Shown here piece after piece: positions 51,991-61,614 of a stretch of DNA of 64,000 bases; the stretch's first letter is position 1, and every line of letters begins with the position of its first letter. Made by a program: the position numbers and the translations under genes. Location: assembly GCA_016932415.1 (NCBI GenBank), contig JAFGCX010000036.1:38079-102078 (forward strand), written 5' to 3'. The notes under the pieces were generated by a model. That model saw only the letters and a list, made by a program, of their open reading frames with translations, made no database searches and was not told the DNA's origin. The DNA is from Candidatus Krumholzibacteriota bacterium (GTDB lineage: Bacteria; Krumholzibacteriota; Krumholzibacteriia; Krumholzibacteriales; Krumholzibacteriaceae).

Positions 51991-54900
51991 ATGAGCAGGA
52001 AAACTGTCACAATCGACGGAAATGAAGCGACTACATATACGGCGCACAAGGTCAGCGAGGTCATCGCCATTTACCCGATCACTCCATCTTCCCCGATGGG
52101 AGAATTTTCCGACCAGTGGTCGTCGGAAGGGCAGAAGAATATCTGGGGGACAGTTCCGCAAGTAACTGAGATGCAGAGTGAGGGAGGTGCTTCCGGAGCG
52201 GTCCATGGAGCACTTCAGAGAGGGGCGTTGACGACGACTTTTACCGCATCGCAGGGACTTCTTCTCATGATCCCCAACATGTACAAGATAGCCGGCGAGT
52301 TGACTTCGACGGTCTTTCATGTCTCGGCGCGTACGCTGGCTACACACGCTCTTTCGATCTTCGGGGATCATAGCGACGTGATGGCTGCGAGGCAGACAGG
52401 GTTTGCGCTGGTATCTTCAAATTCGGTACAGGAGGCGATGGATCTCGCTCTGATATCCCAGGCCGCTACCCTTGAATCGCGCGTTCCCTTTTTGCATTTT
52501 TTCGATGGATTCCGCACCTCGCACGAAGTCCAGAAAGTGGAACTTCTCACTGAAGATGATATGAAAGCGATGATCGACGATGACCTGGTGAGAGCGCATC
52601 GCAAAAGAGCTCTTTCTCCCGATAATCCAATAATACGCGGAACGGCTCAGAACCCCGACACCTTCTTCCAGGCTCGTGAAACGATCAATAACTATTATAC
52701 CGCCTGTCCAGGGATCGTCGAAAAGTGCATGAAAAAATTCGAAAAGATCGCCGGGCGCAGGTACGAGCTGTTTCAGTACCACGGAGCTCCCGATGCTGAA
52801 AAGGTAATAGTCATGATGGGATCGGGGGCAGATACCGCCCTTGAGACGGTGGATTATCTTCTCGCTAAAGGAGAAAAGATAGGGCTTCTTATGGTGCGAC
52901 TGTACAGGCCATTCTCGGTGAGCCATTTCATCAATGCTCTTCCCGCGAGCGTGAAGACGATATGCGCTCTTGACAGGACAAAGGAACCGGGCAGTATCGG
53001 CGAACCCCTCTATGAGGATATAGTCACCGCCCTTCATGAAGATGGTGAACTCTCAGCCGGACATTTCAAAGAATTTCCTTCGGTGATCGGCGGGAGATAT
53101 GGTCTTTCTTCGAAAGAATTCACTCCCGGGATGGTCATTGGAGTATTCGATAATATGGGTCTTGAAAAACCGAAGAACCATTTTACTGTCGGCATAAATG
53201 ATGATGTGACCAACATGAGCATCGAATATGACAAGCATTTCGTCATTCAGCATCCCGGCCAGACAAGGGCGGTCTTCTTCGGCCTGGGCGCTGATGGAAC
53301 TGTGGGGGCGAACAAGAACTCGATCAAGATCATCGGTGAAGGCACGGATAATTATGCCCAGGGCTACTTCGTCTATGATTCCAAGAAGGCTGGATCGGTC
53401 ACGGTCTCCCATCTGAGATTCGGTCCGAAGCAGATCCATTCACCATACCTGATAGCAAGCGCTGATTTTGTCGCCTGCCATCAGTTCCCTTTCATGGAGA
53501 GGATTGATATTCTGAGGTGCGCCAAGGAGGGAGCCACATTCCTTCTTAACAGCCCGTATCCCGCCGAAGAGACGTGGGACAAACTGACAATCGAAGTACA
53601 GCAGGAGATGATAGACAAGAAACTCAGGTTTTTCGTGATCAACGGTTTCGAGATCGCCAAAGAGATAGGACTTGGATCGAGGATCAATACGATCATGCAG
53701 ACAGGGTTTTTCGTTCTCAGCAACATACTGCCAGAGAAAGAAGCCGTCGAGTCGATCAAACGTTTCATCAAGAAGACATACAGCGGCAAGGGAGAAAAAG
53801 TCGTCAACATGAACTATGCCTCGGTCGACAAGGCTCTGGAGAATATCCACGAGATCAAGATCCCGGAGGAAGCGACCAGCAAACTGCATATGATCCCGCC
53901 CGTCCCTGAGAATTCTCCCGATTATGTCAAGGATGTGATCGGAAAGATGATCGCCATGGATGGAAACGATATCCCGGTCAGCGCGTTTGCCTGCGACGGT
54001 TCATTCCCGACAGGAACTACGAAATACGAGAAACGAAACGTCGCCCTGGAGATACCGGTCTGGGATCCCGCGACATGCATTCAGTGTGGAAAATGCGTGC
54101 TCGCCTGTCCGCATGCGGTTATCAGAACGAAGGTATATCAGCCCGAGCTTCTTGAAAAAGCTCCTTCCGCTTTCAAATCGGTAGACGCGATAGCGAAGGA
54201 ATTCAAAGGGATGAAGTTCACTCTTCAGATAGCTCCCGAAGATTGTACGGGATGCGGCCTCTGCGTGGAGACCTGTCCCGCGAAAAACAAGGAAGAGGAA
54301 GGGAAAAAGGCGATCAATCTCGCGATGCAGCCTCCGATCAGAAGCCAGGAGATGGTGAACTGGGATTTCTTCCTGTCTCTGCCATACATCGACCGGACAA
54401 AACTCAAGATAAACGCTACAAGGACGGTACAGTTTCTCGAACCTCTCTTTGAGTTTTCGGGAGCCTGTGCTGGTTGCGGAGAAACTCCATATGTCAAGCT
54501 GATGACACAACTCTTCGGTGACAGGATGCTTGTCGGAAACGCGACAGGGTGCAGTTCGATCTATGGGGGCAATCTTCCCGCGACCCCTTACACTAAAAAC
54601 AGCGAGGGCAGGGGAGTGACCTGGAGTAATTCGCTGTTCGAGGATAACGCGGAGTTCGGTTTCGGGATGCGGCTTGCCCTTGACAAACAGAAGGAATATG
54701 CCACCGAGTTGCTCGAGCGCCTCTCTTCCCAGATAGGGGACAAGCTCGTCGACAGCATCAAAAATGCCGACATGTCGACAGAGACCGGTCTTAAGGAGCA
54801 GAGAGACAGGGTAGTGGCCCTGAGAGATAAATTGAAAGGTATCGATTCCTCTGAAGCAAAAGATCTAGACGGTCTTGCCGATGTCCTGGTAAAGAAAAGC

Positions 54901-55551
54901 GTCTGGGTCCTTGGTGGAGACGGTTGGGCTTATGATATCGGTTATGGAGGACTCGATCATGTAATGGCGCAGAAGAGAGACACGAATATTCTCGTACTCG
55001 ACACCGAGACTTATTCAAATACAGGCGGCCAGATGTCCAAAGCCACACCGATCGGCGCGATAGCGAAATTCGCGGCGGGTGGGAAGATAACTCCGAAAAA
55101 AGACCTTGGTATGATGATCATGACGTACGGGTATGTCTATGTCGCCAGGATCGCGATGGGATACAACGAAAGCCAGACTATCAAGGCTTTCCTGGAAGCC
55201 GAAGCTTACGACGGACCTTCCCTTATAATCGCCTACGCGCATTGCATCGGTCATGGAATCAATATGAGAAGAGGATTCAGCCAGCAGAAGGCTGCCGTCG
55301 AATCAGGAGCCTGGCCGTTGTTCAGATATAACCCGGCTCTTGTAGCTGAAGGCAAGAACCCGATGCAACTCGATTCAAAAGCGCCTTCGATCCCGGTTGA
55401 GGATTACATCTATAATGAGAACAGATACAGGGCGTTGAAGAACGCCCATCCCGACGTCGCCGCGGCTCTTCTGAAAGAGAATCAGGAGATCATCAACAGA
55501 AGATGGAAGTTATACGAACACTGGGCCGCGATGCCTGGATCGGGCGAATAG
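51991..55551 (+). CDS. nifJ: Pyruvate:ferredoxin (flavodoxin) oxidoreductase, single-chain
   Basis: 1186 residues with all domains fused. Pyruvate + CoA + oxidised ferredoxin to acetyl-CoA + CO2 + reduced ferredoxin, reversible. Seen: IYPITPSSPMGEFSDQW (domain I), transketolase-C-like domain, gamma domain (GLGADGTVGANKNSIKII), two [4Fe-4S] motifs CIQCGKCVLACP and CTGCGLCVETCP, and the TPP domain with CAGCGETPYVK, GNATGCSSIYGGN, GDGWAYDIGYGGLDH and ETYSNTGGQMSKAT. Start at the ATG with GGAGG upstream; 13 codons of an upstream frame are excluded. Monocistronic, ended by a shared terminator. Confidence 0.97.
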   Translation: MSRKTVTIDGNEATTYTAHKVSEVIAIYPITPSSPMGEFSDQWSSEGQKNIWGTVPQVTEMQSEGGASGAVHGALQRGALTTTFTASQGLLLMIPNMYKIAGELTSTVFHVSARTLATHALSIFGDHSDVMAARQTGFALVSSNSVQEAMDLALISQAATLESRVPFLHFFDGFRTSHEVQKVELLTEDDMKAMIDDDLVRAHRKRALSPDNPIIRGTAQNPDTFFQARETINNYYTACPGIVEKCMKKFEKIAGRRYELFQYHGAPDAEKVIVMMGSGADTALETVDYLLAKGEKIGLLMVRLYRPFSVSHFINALPASVKTICALDRTKEPGSIGEPLYEDIVTALHEDGELSAGHFKEFPSVIGGRYGLSSKEFTPGMVIGVFDNMGLEKPKNHFTVGINDDVTNMSIEYDKHFVIQHPGQTRAVFFGLGADGTVGANKNSIKIIGEGTDNYAQGYFVYDSKKAGSVTVSHLRFGPKQIHSPYLIASADFVACHQFPFMERIDILRCAKEGATFLLNSPYPAEETWDKLTIEVQQEMIDKKLRFFVINGFEIAKEIGLGSRINTIMQTGFFVLSNILPEKEAVESIKRFIKKTYSGKGEKVVNMNYASVDKALENIHEIKIPEEATSKLHMIPPVPENSPDYVKDVIGKMIAMDGNDIPVSAFACDGSFPTGTTKYEKRNVALEIPVWDPATCIQCGKCVLACPHAVIRTKVYQPELLEKAPSAFKSVDAIAKEFKGMKFTLQIAPEDCTGCGLCVETCPAKNKEEEGKKAINLAMQPPIRSQEMVNWDFFLSLPYIDRTKLKINATRTVQFLEPLFEFSGACAGCGETPYVKLMTQLFGDRMLVGNATGCSSIYGGNLPATPYTKNSEGRGVTWSNSLFEDNAEFGFGMRLALDKQKEYATELLERLSSQIGDKLVDSIKNADMSTETGLKEQRDRVVALRDKLKGIDSSEAKDLDGLADVLVKKSVWVLGGDGWAYDIGYGGLDHVMAQKRDTNILVLDTETYSNTGGQMSKATPIGAIAKFAAGGKITPKKDLGMMIMTYGYVYVARIAMGYNESQTIKAFLEAEAYDGPSLIIAYAHCIGHGINMRRGFSQQKAAVESGAWPLFRYNPALVAEGKNPMQLDSKAPSIPVEDYIYNENRYRALKNAHPDVAAALLKENQEIINRRWKLYEHWAAMPGSGE

Positions 55552-55580
55552 ACACTTTTGACAGCGGCGTTGATAAAGAA

Positions 55581-55610
55581 AGGGCCAGGCAGCAATGCCT
55601 GGCCCTTTTT
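55581..55610. terminator. Bidirectional terminator between nifJ and the CitF-like gene
   Basis: AGGGCCAGGCA (55581-55591), GCAA loop, TGCCTGGCCCT (55596-55606), then TTTTT; A-rich on the left side, giving T's on the opposite strand. Confidence 0.93.
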
Positions 55611-55628
55611 AATCGGGTGGTAACTCTG

Positions 55629-57230
55629 CTAGACTGTCTTGAAGATCGTGTCGAGAATAGTACCGTCTCTCCACTCGACCACCTCGACAGGAGTATCGGT
55701 CGCTTCAGGCTTAGGGGGCGTCGGCCCGATCTCCGCCGCGGCTTTCAGCGAGAGATCGTGAAGTTCCTCTATACTCACCAGCTTGAGGTCCCTGGAAGAT
55801 GCTTCTTTTTTTAATCTGTCTAAATATTTAGACCCGCTGCGGGGATTTATTGCGATATATTCTTCCGTGACTGCTACGTCGATGACTTCGCCGGGGATCG
55901 ATACCGTATATACTTCATCGACGATACGCGCGAATCCTTTTCCAGACTCCTTCTTCCCGGTGGCAAGGGGGAGAAACATTATCGTCAATTCCGATCCGGC
56001 CGCCACACCCTGCGCGCCGCCGATCCCGCCTATGATTCGGCCTCCAGCGCATATACTGTTGACATTGAACGAGGTGTCCATCTCAAGAGTCGACAGCACT
56101 GAAACATCAAGCATATTGACGGCGTTCTCCTTGTTAGCCATGTCGTCATATTCCCCCGTAGATATCTCATAATGGTTGTGATCGTACAACATCGACTTTA
56201 TGACCTTTTCAGAGGGTTCGAAGCACTGTCCGTGGAGCAGATTTTCGATCACTCCAGCCTGGAGCATCTCGACATGGAGGGATGTACAGCCACCGATCGC
56301 GAACCCGGCTTTTATATCGCGGTTTTTGAGGATCTTGTATATCTCGTCAAGAACGATCAGACCAGCCCCGGAACCGACCTGGAAATTGAATCCGTCAAAG
56401 ATCGTGCCTGCCGCCTGCATCACGTTAAGCACCTGCGACGCGATCTGCGAGTTGAACCTGTTAGCCCGGATCTTTTCGATATCGAGTGTGCCTGAACCGA
56501 CTCCCGAACTGTCGCCAGGATTATCGACCTTTACGACATGATCGACGTCGATCATCGACAGGGATCGCGGGAAGAGGTAATTTTCTGTGATCTCTCCGGC
56601 AAGCAGGCAGACGTTTTCAGCCCAGAGGGTATCGGCGAGAAAGAGGCCGAGCGGACCTACCCACGAAGCTGGATCGCCCATAAGGCCATTGGCATTCCCC
56701 CATTTATCAGCGATCGGCACGGGGCCGAAGGCTACCTTTACCCTGACTTCCCCGGTGTGGAATCTCCTTACCCTGTTGCCGTGCCCGTAGCCGGTGACGA
56801 TCCAGGGAAGAAAATCCCCCCGCATGAGATACTCTCCCATCGCGCGATAGCAGCTGCCCGTTATACCCGCCAGCGTCCCGTCGGCGATAGCTTCGGGGAG
56901 CCAAGGGACACAGTTATCGAAAAAAGCGTTTCCCAGCAGATAGACTCCTTTTTTCCCCTTTTCCCTGAGTTTTTCAACGATCATTTTCAGGCCATGATCG
57001 CCAAGCCTGTAATAATGGGGATAAGAGATCCAGTCGCCGTTATCGATCAGGTCTACTACATCATCGAGTGTCGTTACCTTGCTCTGCCCGTCGCGCATTC
57101 TGGCATTTCCAGGCCTGCCCGCCAGGGGATCGTTATAACCAGGATCGTAGGCTTCCTTATAAGCCTTTTTCGCAACACCATTTACTTCGACAGGGACTTT
57201 TCTGCCTATCGCGTTTGTAACGAACTCCAT
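55629..57230 (-). CDS. Citrate lyase alpha subunit-like CoA-transferase (CitF family), orphan
   Basis: 533 residues. The C-terminal VVEWRDGTILDTIFKTV closely follows the ending of CitF (VEYRDGS-[LV]-IDVVRQV), and IGGCTSLHVEMLQAG, GGIGGAQGVAAGSELTIMF and ARIVDEVYTVSIPGEVIDV correspond to its CoA-transferase blocks. CitF exchanges acetyl-ACP for citryl-ACP, but the ACP (CitD) and lyase (CitE) partners are not nearby, so this may be a free-standing CoA-transferase acting on acetyl-, succinyl- or another acyl-CoA. Start at ATG 57230 with GGAGGTT; GTG 57233 is adjacent. Diverges from acs. Confidence 0.8.
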   Translation of the reverse strand: MEFVTNAIGRKVPVEVNGVAKKAYKEAYDPGYNDPLAGRPGNARMRDGQSKVTTLDDVVDLIDNGDWISYPHYYRLGDHGLKMIVEKLREKGKKGVYLLGNAFFDNCVPWLPEAIADGTLAGITGSCYRAMGEYLMRGDFLPWIVTGYGHGNRVRRFHTGEVRVKVAFGPVPIADKWGNANGLMGDPASWVGPLGLFLADTLWAENVCLLAGEITENYLFPRSLSMIDVDHVVKVDNPGDSSGVGSGTLDIEKIRANRFNSQIASQVLNVMQAAGTIFDGFNFQVGSGAGLIVLDEIYKILKNRDIKAGFAIGGCTSLHVEMLQAGVIENLLHGQCFEPSEKVIKSMLYDHNHYEISTGEYDDMANKENAVNMLDVSVLSTLEMDTSFNVNSICAGGRIIGGIGGAQGVAAGSELTIMFLPLATGKKESGKGFARIVDEVYTVSIPGEVIDVAVTEEYIAINPRSGSKYLDRLKKEASSRDLKLVSIEELHDLSLKAAAEIGPTPPKPEATDTPVEVVEWRDGTILDTIFKTV

Positions 57231-57388
57231 CACAACCTCCGGAAGAAAGACTGTTCATACCAGATACAGGATGACTGGACATTACTATAGGTAAGATTTT
57301 TTTGGCCTGATGTCAAGAGTCGTTCAACCCGATCGCGGAAGATGAAAAAAGAAACTTGCATCCGAACCGGTCCCACTATTATTTACTG

Positions 57389-57417
57389 TTGACATGATCG
57401 GTCCATAAAGGTATCAT
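57389..57417 (+). promoter_or_regulatory. Strong sigma70-type promoter for acs
   Basis: TTGACA (57389-57394), 17 bases, TATCAT (57412-57417). On the opposite strand a perfect TTGACA lies at 57316-57311 upstream of the CitF-like gene, but no good -10 at proper distance follows it. Confidence 0.78.
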
Positions 57418-57495
57418 GCGAAGCCCGGATTGAGATTTAAACAGCTGAATGAAAGAATCTCACACTTAAAACAGAGAACCTATGGGAGGTTGCAG

Positions 57496-59460
57496 ATGGC
57501 AGATGAGAAAAAGACGATAACTTCGATGCTTGACGAGAAAAGGCAGTTTAAGCCGTCGGCGGAGTTCGTCGAGAAGGCTCATATAAAGAGCCTGGATGAA
57601 TATAAAGCTCTTGCAAAGAAAGCTACTGATGATTTCGAAGGTTTCTGGGCCGAGCAGGCCAGGGAATATGTCCACTGGTTCAAGGAATGGGACTCAGTCC
57701 TTGAGTGGGATCCTCCAAAAGCCAAATGGTTCAGCGGCGGAAAGACCAATATCGCATATAACTGTCTCGATAAACACCTTGAAGATGGACGTGCTGACAA
57801 GACAGCGATCATCTGGGAAGGCGAACCTGAAGGCGATTCCAAAAAATTCACCTACAGGGAACTTCACGCAGAAGTATGCAAGTTCGCCAACGTACTTAAG
57901 AAATATGGCATTAAAAAAGGCGACAGGGTCACCCTTTACATGCCGATGGTTCCCGAGCTCGCGATAGCGATGCTCGCGTGCGTACGGATCGGTGCCATTC
58001 ACAGCATAGTCTTCGGCGGTTTCAGCGCCAATTCGATCATGGACCGTAACGTCGATGCCGAATCGAAACTCCTCGTTACCGCGGACGGGTCATTCAGAAG
58101 CGGTAAGGTCATTCCTCTGAAGGTCAATGTTGATGAGGCTCTCAAGGGATCCCCCTCGGTAAAGAACGTCATAGTCCTGAACAGGACGAACTCCGAAGTC
58201 AATATGGTCGAAGGACGCGATACCTGGTGGCATGACGAGATGGCCGATGTAAGCGCTGAATGCCCCTGGGAAGAAATGGATTCAGAAGACGTCTCCTTCA
58301 TCCTTTACACAAGCGGCACGACGGGAAAACCCAAGGGCGTCGTCCACACCACAGGTGGATACCTGCTCTATACATCAATGACTACAAAGTTGGTCTTCGA
58401 TATCAAGGATGATGATATTTACTGGTGTACTGCCGATATCGGATGGATCACCGGGCATTCGTATATTGTTTACGGTCCGTTGAATCTCGGCGCCACGACT
58501 CTTATGTTCGAAGGCGTCCCGAGCTATCCGAATCCGGACCGTTTCTGGGAGATCGTTGAGAAATACAAGGTCAACATCTTCTATACCGCTCCGACCGCGA
58601 TCAGGGCGATCGCCCGTTCCGGCGACGATTGGGTGACAAAGCATGATATGTCAAGCCTCAGGCTTCTCGGTACTGTCGGCGAACCGATCAACCCGGAAGC
58701 ATGGATGTGGTATTACAACATAGTTGGCGGCGGAAGATGCCCGATCGTCGACACATGGTGGCAGACAGAGACCGGCGGGATACTTATTACCCCGCTCCCG
58801 GGAGCGTTCCCGATCAAACCCGGTTCAGCCACGAGGCCTTTCCCCGGTATCTTCCCGCAGGTCGTCAGGGAGGACGGTTCTCCTGCTGATGTCAACGAAG
58901 GCGGATACCTCACCATTCAGAAACCCTGGCCTTCAATGCTCAGGACGATCTGGGGCGATGACCAGAGATTCAAGGATGTCTACTTCAGCCGCTTCAAGGA
59001 CGTCTATTTCACCGGCGACGGAGCACGACAGGATGAGGATGGATATTTCTGGATCATGGGACGTGTTGATGATGTAATAAATGTCTCCGGCCACAGGATC
59101 GGGACTATGGAAGTAGAGAGCGCCCTTGTAAGCCATGACACCGTAGCCGAGGCTGCCGTAGTACCTATGCCTCACGAGATCAAGGGACAGGGACTGTACG
59201 CTTTCGTTACTCTTCAGGCCGGTGTAGAAAAGACAGAAGAGCTCAAGAAGGTACTCAGAGCGCATGTCGGTGAAGAGATCGGCCCGATCGCGAAACCGGA
59301 CGTGATCCAGTTCGCGGACGCGCTTCCGAAAACGAGAAGCGGAAAGATCATGCGGCGTATCCTGAAGATCATTGCCACCGGCAGTGATGATATCGGTGAT
59401 ACGACTACGCTTGCAGATCCGCTCGTGGTTCAGCATCTGCTCGAAGAGCGTCCCAAATAA
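57496..59460 (+). CDS. acs: Acetyl-CoA synthetase
   Basis: 654 residues, full length. Two-step activation of acetate via acetyl-AMP. Seen: [21 protein letters not shown] start, nucleotide loop [41 protein letters not shown], the hinge/core [18 protein letters not shown], and the C-terminal [11 protein letters not shown] with the lysine that is acetylated for control in other bacteria. Start at the ATG following GGGAGGT. The apparent short repeat [14 protein letters not shown] is the normal family segment. Own promoter and terminator, so monocistronic. Confidence 0.97.
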   Translation: MADEKKTITSMLDEKRQFKPSAEFVEKAHIKSLDEYKALAKKATDDFEGFWAEQAREYVHWFKEWDSVLEWDPPKAKWFSGGKTNIAYNCLDKHLEDGRADKTAIIWEGEPEGDSKKFTYRELHAEVCKFANVLKKYGIKKGDRVTLYMPMVPELAIAMLACVRIGAIHSIVFGGFSANSIMDRNVDAESKLLVTADGSFRSGKVIPLKVNVDEALKGSPSVKNVIVLNRTNSEVNMVEGRDTWWHDEMADVSAECPWEEMDSEDVSFILYTSGTTGKPKGVVHTTGGYLLYTSMTTKLVFDIKDDDIYWCTADIGWITGHSYIVYGPLNLGATTLMFEGVPSYPNPDRFWEIVEKYKVNIFYTAPTAIRAIARSGDDWVTKHDMSSLRLLGTVGEPINPEAWMWYYNIVGGGRCPIVDTWWQTETGGILITPLPGAFPIKPGSATRPFPGIFPQVVREDGSPADVNEGGYLTIQKPWPSMLRTIWGDDQRFKDVYFSRFKDVYFTGDGARQDEDGYFWIMGRVDDVINVSGHRIGTMEVESALVSHDTVAEAAVVPMPHEIKGQGLYAFVTLQAGVEKTEELKKVLRAHVGEEIGPIAKPDVIQFADALPKTRSGKIMRRILKIIATGSDDIGDTTTLADPLVVQHLLEERPK

Positions 59461-59484
59461 CAGGACGTTTTATTGGTAGTGACA

Positions 59485-59518
59485 GGGGTGGAAATCTCGA
59501 TTTCCACCCCTTTTTTTT
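59485..59518 (+). terminator. Intrinsic terminator after acs
   Basis: GGGGTGGAAATC (59485-59496), TC loop, GATTTCCACCCC (59499-59510), eight T's. Textbook. Confidence 0.96.
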
Positions 59519-59615
59519 AAAGGTAAGGGGAATCTGGCCGATAATCTGATTATATAAAGTCGATATCGGTGTCTGTTATTTGATCTGGTTTGACAGATCG
59601 GTCGGGAGACAGAGT

Positions 59616-60023
59616 ATGTTCAGGATAGAAAGAGAGAAATACGGGTACAGGTTGACACTCGGAGGAAATATAAAAGGTGAAGAAATGAACCGGTGGCTGG
59701 AGGAATCAAAAAAGATCCTCGAAACGGCCAAACCCGGATTCGGTGTTTTTGTAGATATGAGGACTCTTGAACCATTGCCTGAAGAGTCGCAGAGAATAAT
59801 AGAAACGGGGCAGAAATACTACAAAAAGAAGGGGATGGTCCGATCTGTCGTGATACTCAGCAGCGATCTTCTAACCATGCAGTTCATACGACTGGCGCAG
59901 CAATCAGGAATATACAAATGGGAGAGGTATATAAACGCCGACCATGTCCCGGATTGGGAAAAAGTCGGTGAGAAATGGATCACCGAAGGCTCCTATCATG
60001 AGGTTGTGGAAGAAAGCCGGTAG
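59616..60023 (+). CDS. Small STAS/SpoIIAA-like protein of unknown function
   Basis: 135 residues. Pattern RLTLGGNIKGEEMNRWLEES, FGVFVDMRTLEPLPEESQRI and KGMVRSVVILSSDLLTMQFI suggests an alternating beta-alpha fold like SpoIIAA-type STAS proteins, in which the conserved Asp/Thr after the second strand (VDMRTL) lies where anti-sigma antagonists carry their phosphorylatable residue. No membrane segment or catalytic signature. Start taken at 59616 with GGGAG upstream; an in-frame ATG at 59580 would add 12 unconserved-looking residues. No functional partner nearby. Confidence 0.62.
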   Translation: MFRIEREKYGYRLTLGGNIKGEEMNRWLEESKKILETAKPGFGVFVDMRTLEPLPEESQRIIETGQKYYKKKGMVRSVVILSSDLLTMQFIRLAQQSGIYKWERYINADHVPDWEKVGEKWITEGSYHEVVEESR

Positions 60024-60132
60024 CATCCTGCCCACAGGCACTGATAAAATAATCCAAATCAGGATAATCCGAGGTATCAGCGGGCGTTTCCCCATAAATA
60101 GCAAGATAAATCCCTCATGTCATCAGGATGCA

Positions 60133-60161
60133 TTGACAATAACCCCTGATTAATTTAAGTT
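60133..60161 (+). promoter_or_regulatory. Promoter of the glmM-glmS operon
   Basis: TTGACA (60133-60138), 17-base spacer, TAAGTT (60156-60161). Bracketed by GACAATAA (60135-60142) and TTATTGTC (60171-60178), an 8-bp inverted repeat spanning the -35 and the start-site region. Confidence 0.6.
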
Positions 60162-60207
60162 ATAACCTGATTATTGTCGATCATTGGCGATTTAGAAAGG
60201 TAGCCGG

Positions 60208-61614
60208 GTGTACAGATCCGACTCATTGATGGTAAGTGTCTCGGGCGTAAGGGGTATCCTTGGAGAGGGGATGAATCCCGAAGTCGCCGCAAGGTTTACC
60301 GCCGCGTACGCCAACTGGCTCAAGGGAAACCTCATTGTCGTAGGAAGGGATACGAGAGCTTCAGGGCCTTCTATCGCCTCAGCGGTATTTTCTGTCCTGC
60401 GCTTCAAGGGGATAGACGTAGTCGATATCGGCATAGCATCGACTCCCACGGTAGAAATAATGGTAGAAGAGCTTGGAGCGGATGGCGGGATCATAATAAC
60501 GGCCAGCCATAACAACGAAAAGTGGAATGCTCTGAAGTTCCTCGACGGTAAAGGAGAATTTATCGATCAGGCGGCGGTCGATCTGATAAGAGGGGAAGTC
60601 GATTCGAAATCGATTCTTTACGGACCGCCGGACAGATCTGGAAGCTACAGTGTAGTCGATAATGCTGATAATATTCATATTGACAGGATCGCGGCTCTTG
60701 GTTGCATAGATCCGGAAAAGATAGCCGAAAAAAGGTTCCGCGTGGCGATCGATTGCGTAAACGGTGCGGGAAGCAGGATCATCCCCTCCCTTCTCGACAG
60801 GCTCGGAGTGGAATTCGAGGCGTTAAACACGGAGATCGATAAGCCGTTCCCCCATGATCCGGAACCGAGGCCGGCGAATCTTGGGGATCTTTCAGATGCC
60901 GTCATCCGGGGAAAGGCAGATCTGGGTTTCGCGTGCGATCCCGACGCTGACAGGCTTGTCCTTGTCGATGAGGACGGGATCGTTCTCAGTGAGGAGCTGA
61001 CACTTTCTCTTGCCGCTGATTTTATTCTTGGGAAAGAGAAGGGACCCGTCGCGGCAAACCTTTCCACGACGCGCCTGATAGAGGATATCGCTCGCAGGCA
61101 TGATGCCGCCACCCTCAGATCGAAAGTGGGAGAAGCGAATGTGATCGCGGTGATGAAGGAGTCAGGGGCAGTCATAGGGGGAGAAGGTAACGGAGGCGTC
61201 ATATATCCATTGATGCATTATGGAAGAGACGCGATGACCGGTATCGCTCTGATACTCCAGCTGCTTGCCGAGGAGGATCTGAGCCTGAAGGACAAGGTCG
61301 CCGCATTTCCACCGTACTACATAATGAAGGAAAAATTTTCGTTCGAGGGAGATCTCGAAATGGTCATCGATGAGCTGGAAAATAAATTCGACGGCGAATC
61401 CAACTTTCTCGATGGTATAAGAATTGATATGAAAGCGGGGTGGATTCACCTGAGAAGATCGAATACGGAACCGGTAGTGCGGATAATAGCAGAGGCAGGG
61501 AGTCCGGAAGAGGCTGAATCGATGATTAATAAAGCGGGGGATATCCTGGGGGCCCGGAGCCATCCGTCCCGTTATAATGATAAAGGGGACCAGATAAGGG
61601 ACAAGGAGATATAA
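60208..61614 (+). CDS. glmM: Phosphoglucosamine mutase
   Basis: 468 residues, phosphohexomutase family. Active-site serine Ser100 in IIITASHNNEKWNALKF; magnesium loop FACDPDADRLVLVDEDG; sugar-specificity loop GGEGNGGVIYP; phosphate-binding RSNTEPVVRIIAEA near the end. Converts glucosamine-6-P to glucosamine-1-P for UDP-GlcNAc. Start at GTG 60208 with AAAGG at proper spacing; an ATG seven codons on lacks a site. Overlaps glmS by one base, so the pathway's two enzymes are made together. Phosphoglucomutase/phosphomannomutase activity is the alternative, but context favours GlmM. Confidence 0.9.
   Translation: MYRSDSLMVSVSGVRGILGEGMNPEVAARFTAAYANWLKGNLIVVGRDTRASGPSIASAVFSVLRFKGIDVVDIGIASTPTVEIMVEELGADGGIIITASHNNEKWNALKFLDGKGEFIDQAAVDLIRGEVDSKSILYGPPDRSGSYSVVDNADNIHIDRIAALGCIDPEKIAEKRFRVAIDCVNGAGSRIIPSLLDRLGVEFEALNTEIDKPFPHDPEPRPANLGDLSDAVIRGKADLGFACDPDADRLVLVDEDGIVLSEELTLSLAADFILGKEKGPVAANLSTTRLIEDIARRHDAATLRSKVGEANVIAVMKESGAVIGGEGNGGVIYPLMHYGRDAMTGIALILQLLAEEDLSLKDKVAAFPPYYIMKEKFSFEGDLEMVIDELENKFDGESNFLDGIRIDMKAGWIHLRRSNTEPVVRIIAEAGSPEEAESMINKAGDILGARSHPSRYNDKGDQIRDKEI

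Noticed and set aside
58968-59020. Apparent duplication [14 protein letters not shown] in Acs
   Set aside because: The family normally has a similar aromatic pair here (for example KDTYWSKYPGMYF), so this is ordinary sequence rather than a slippage event.
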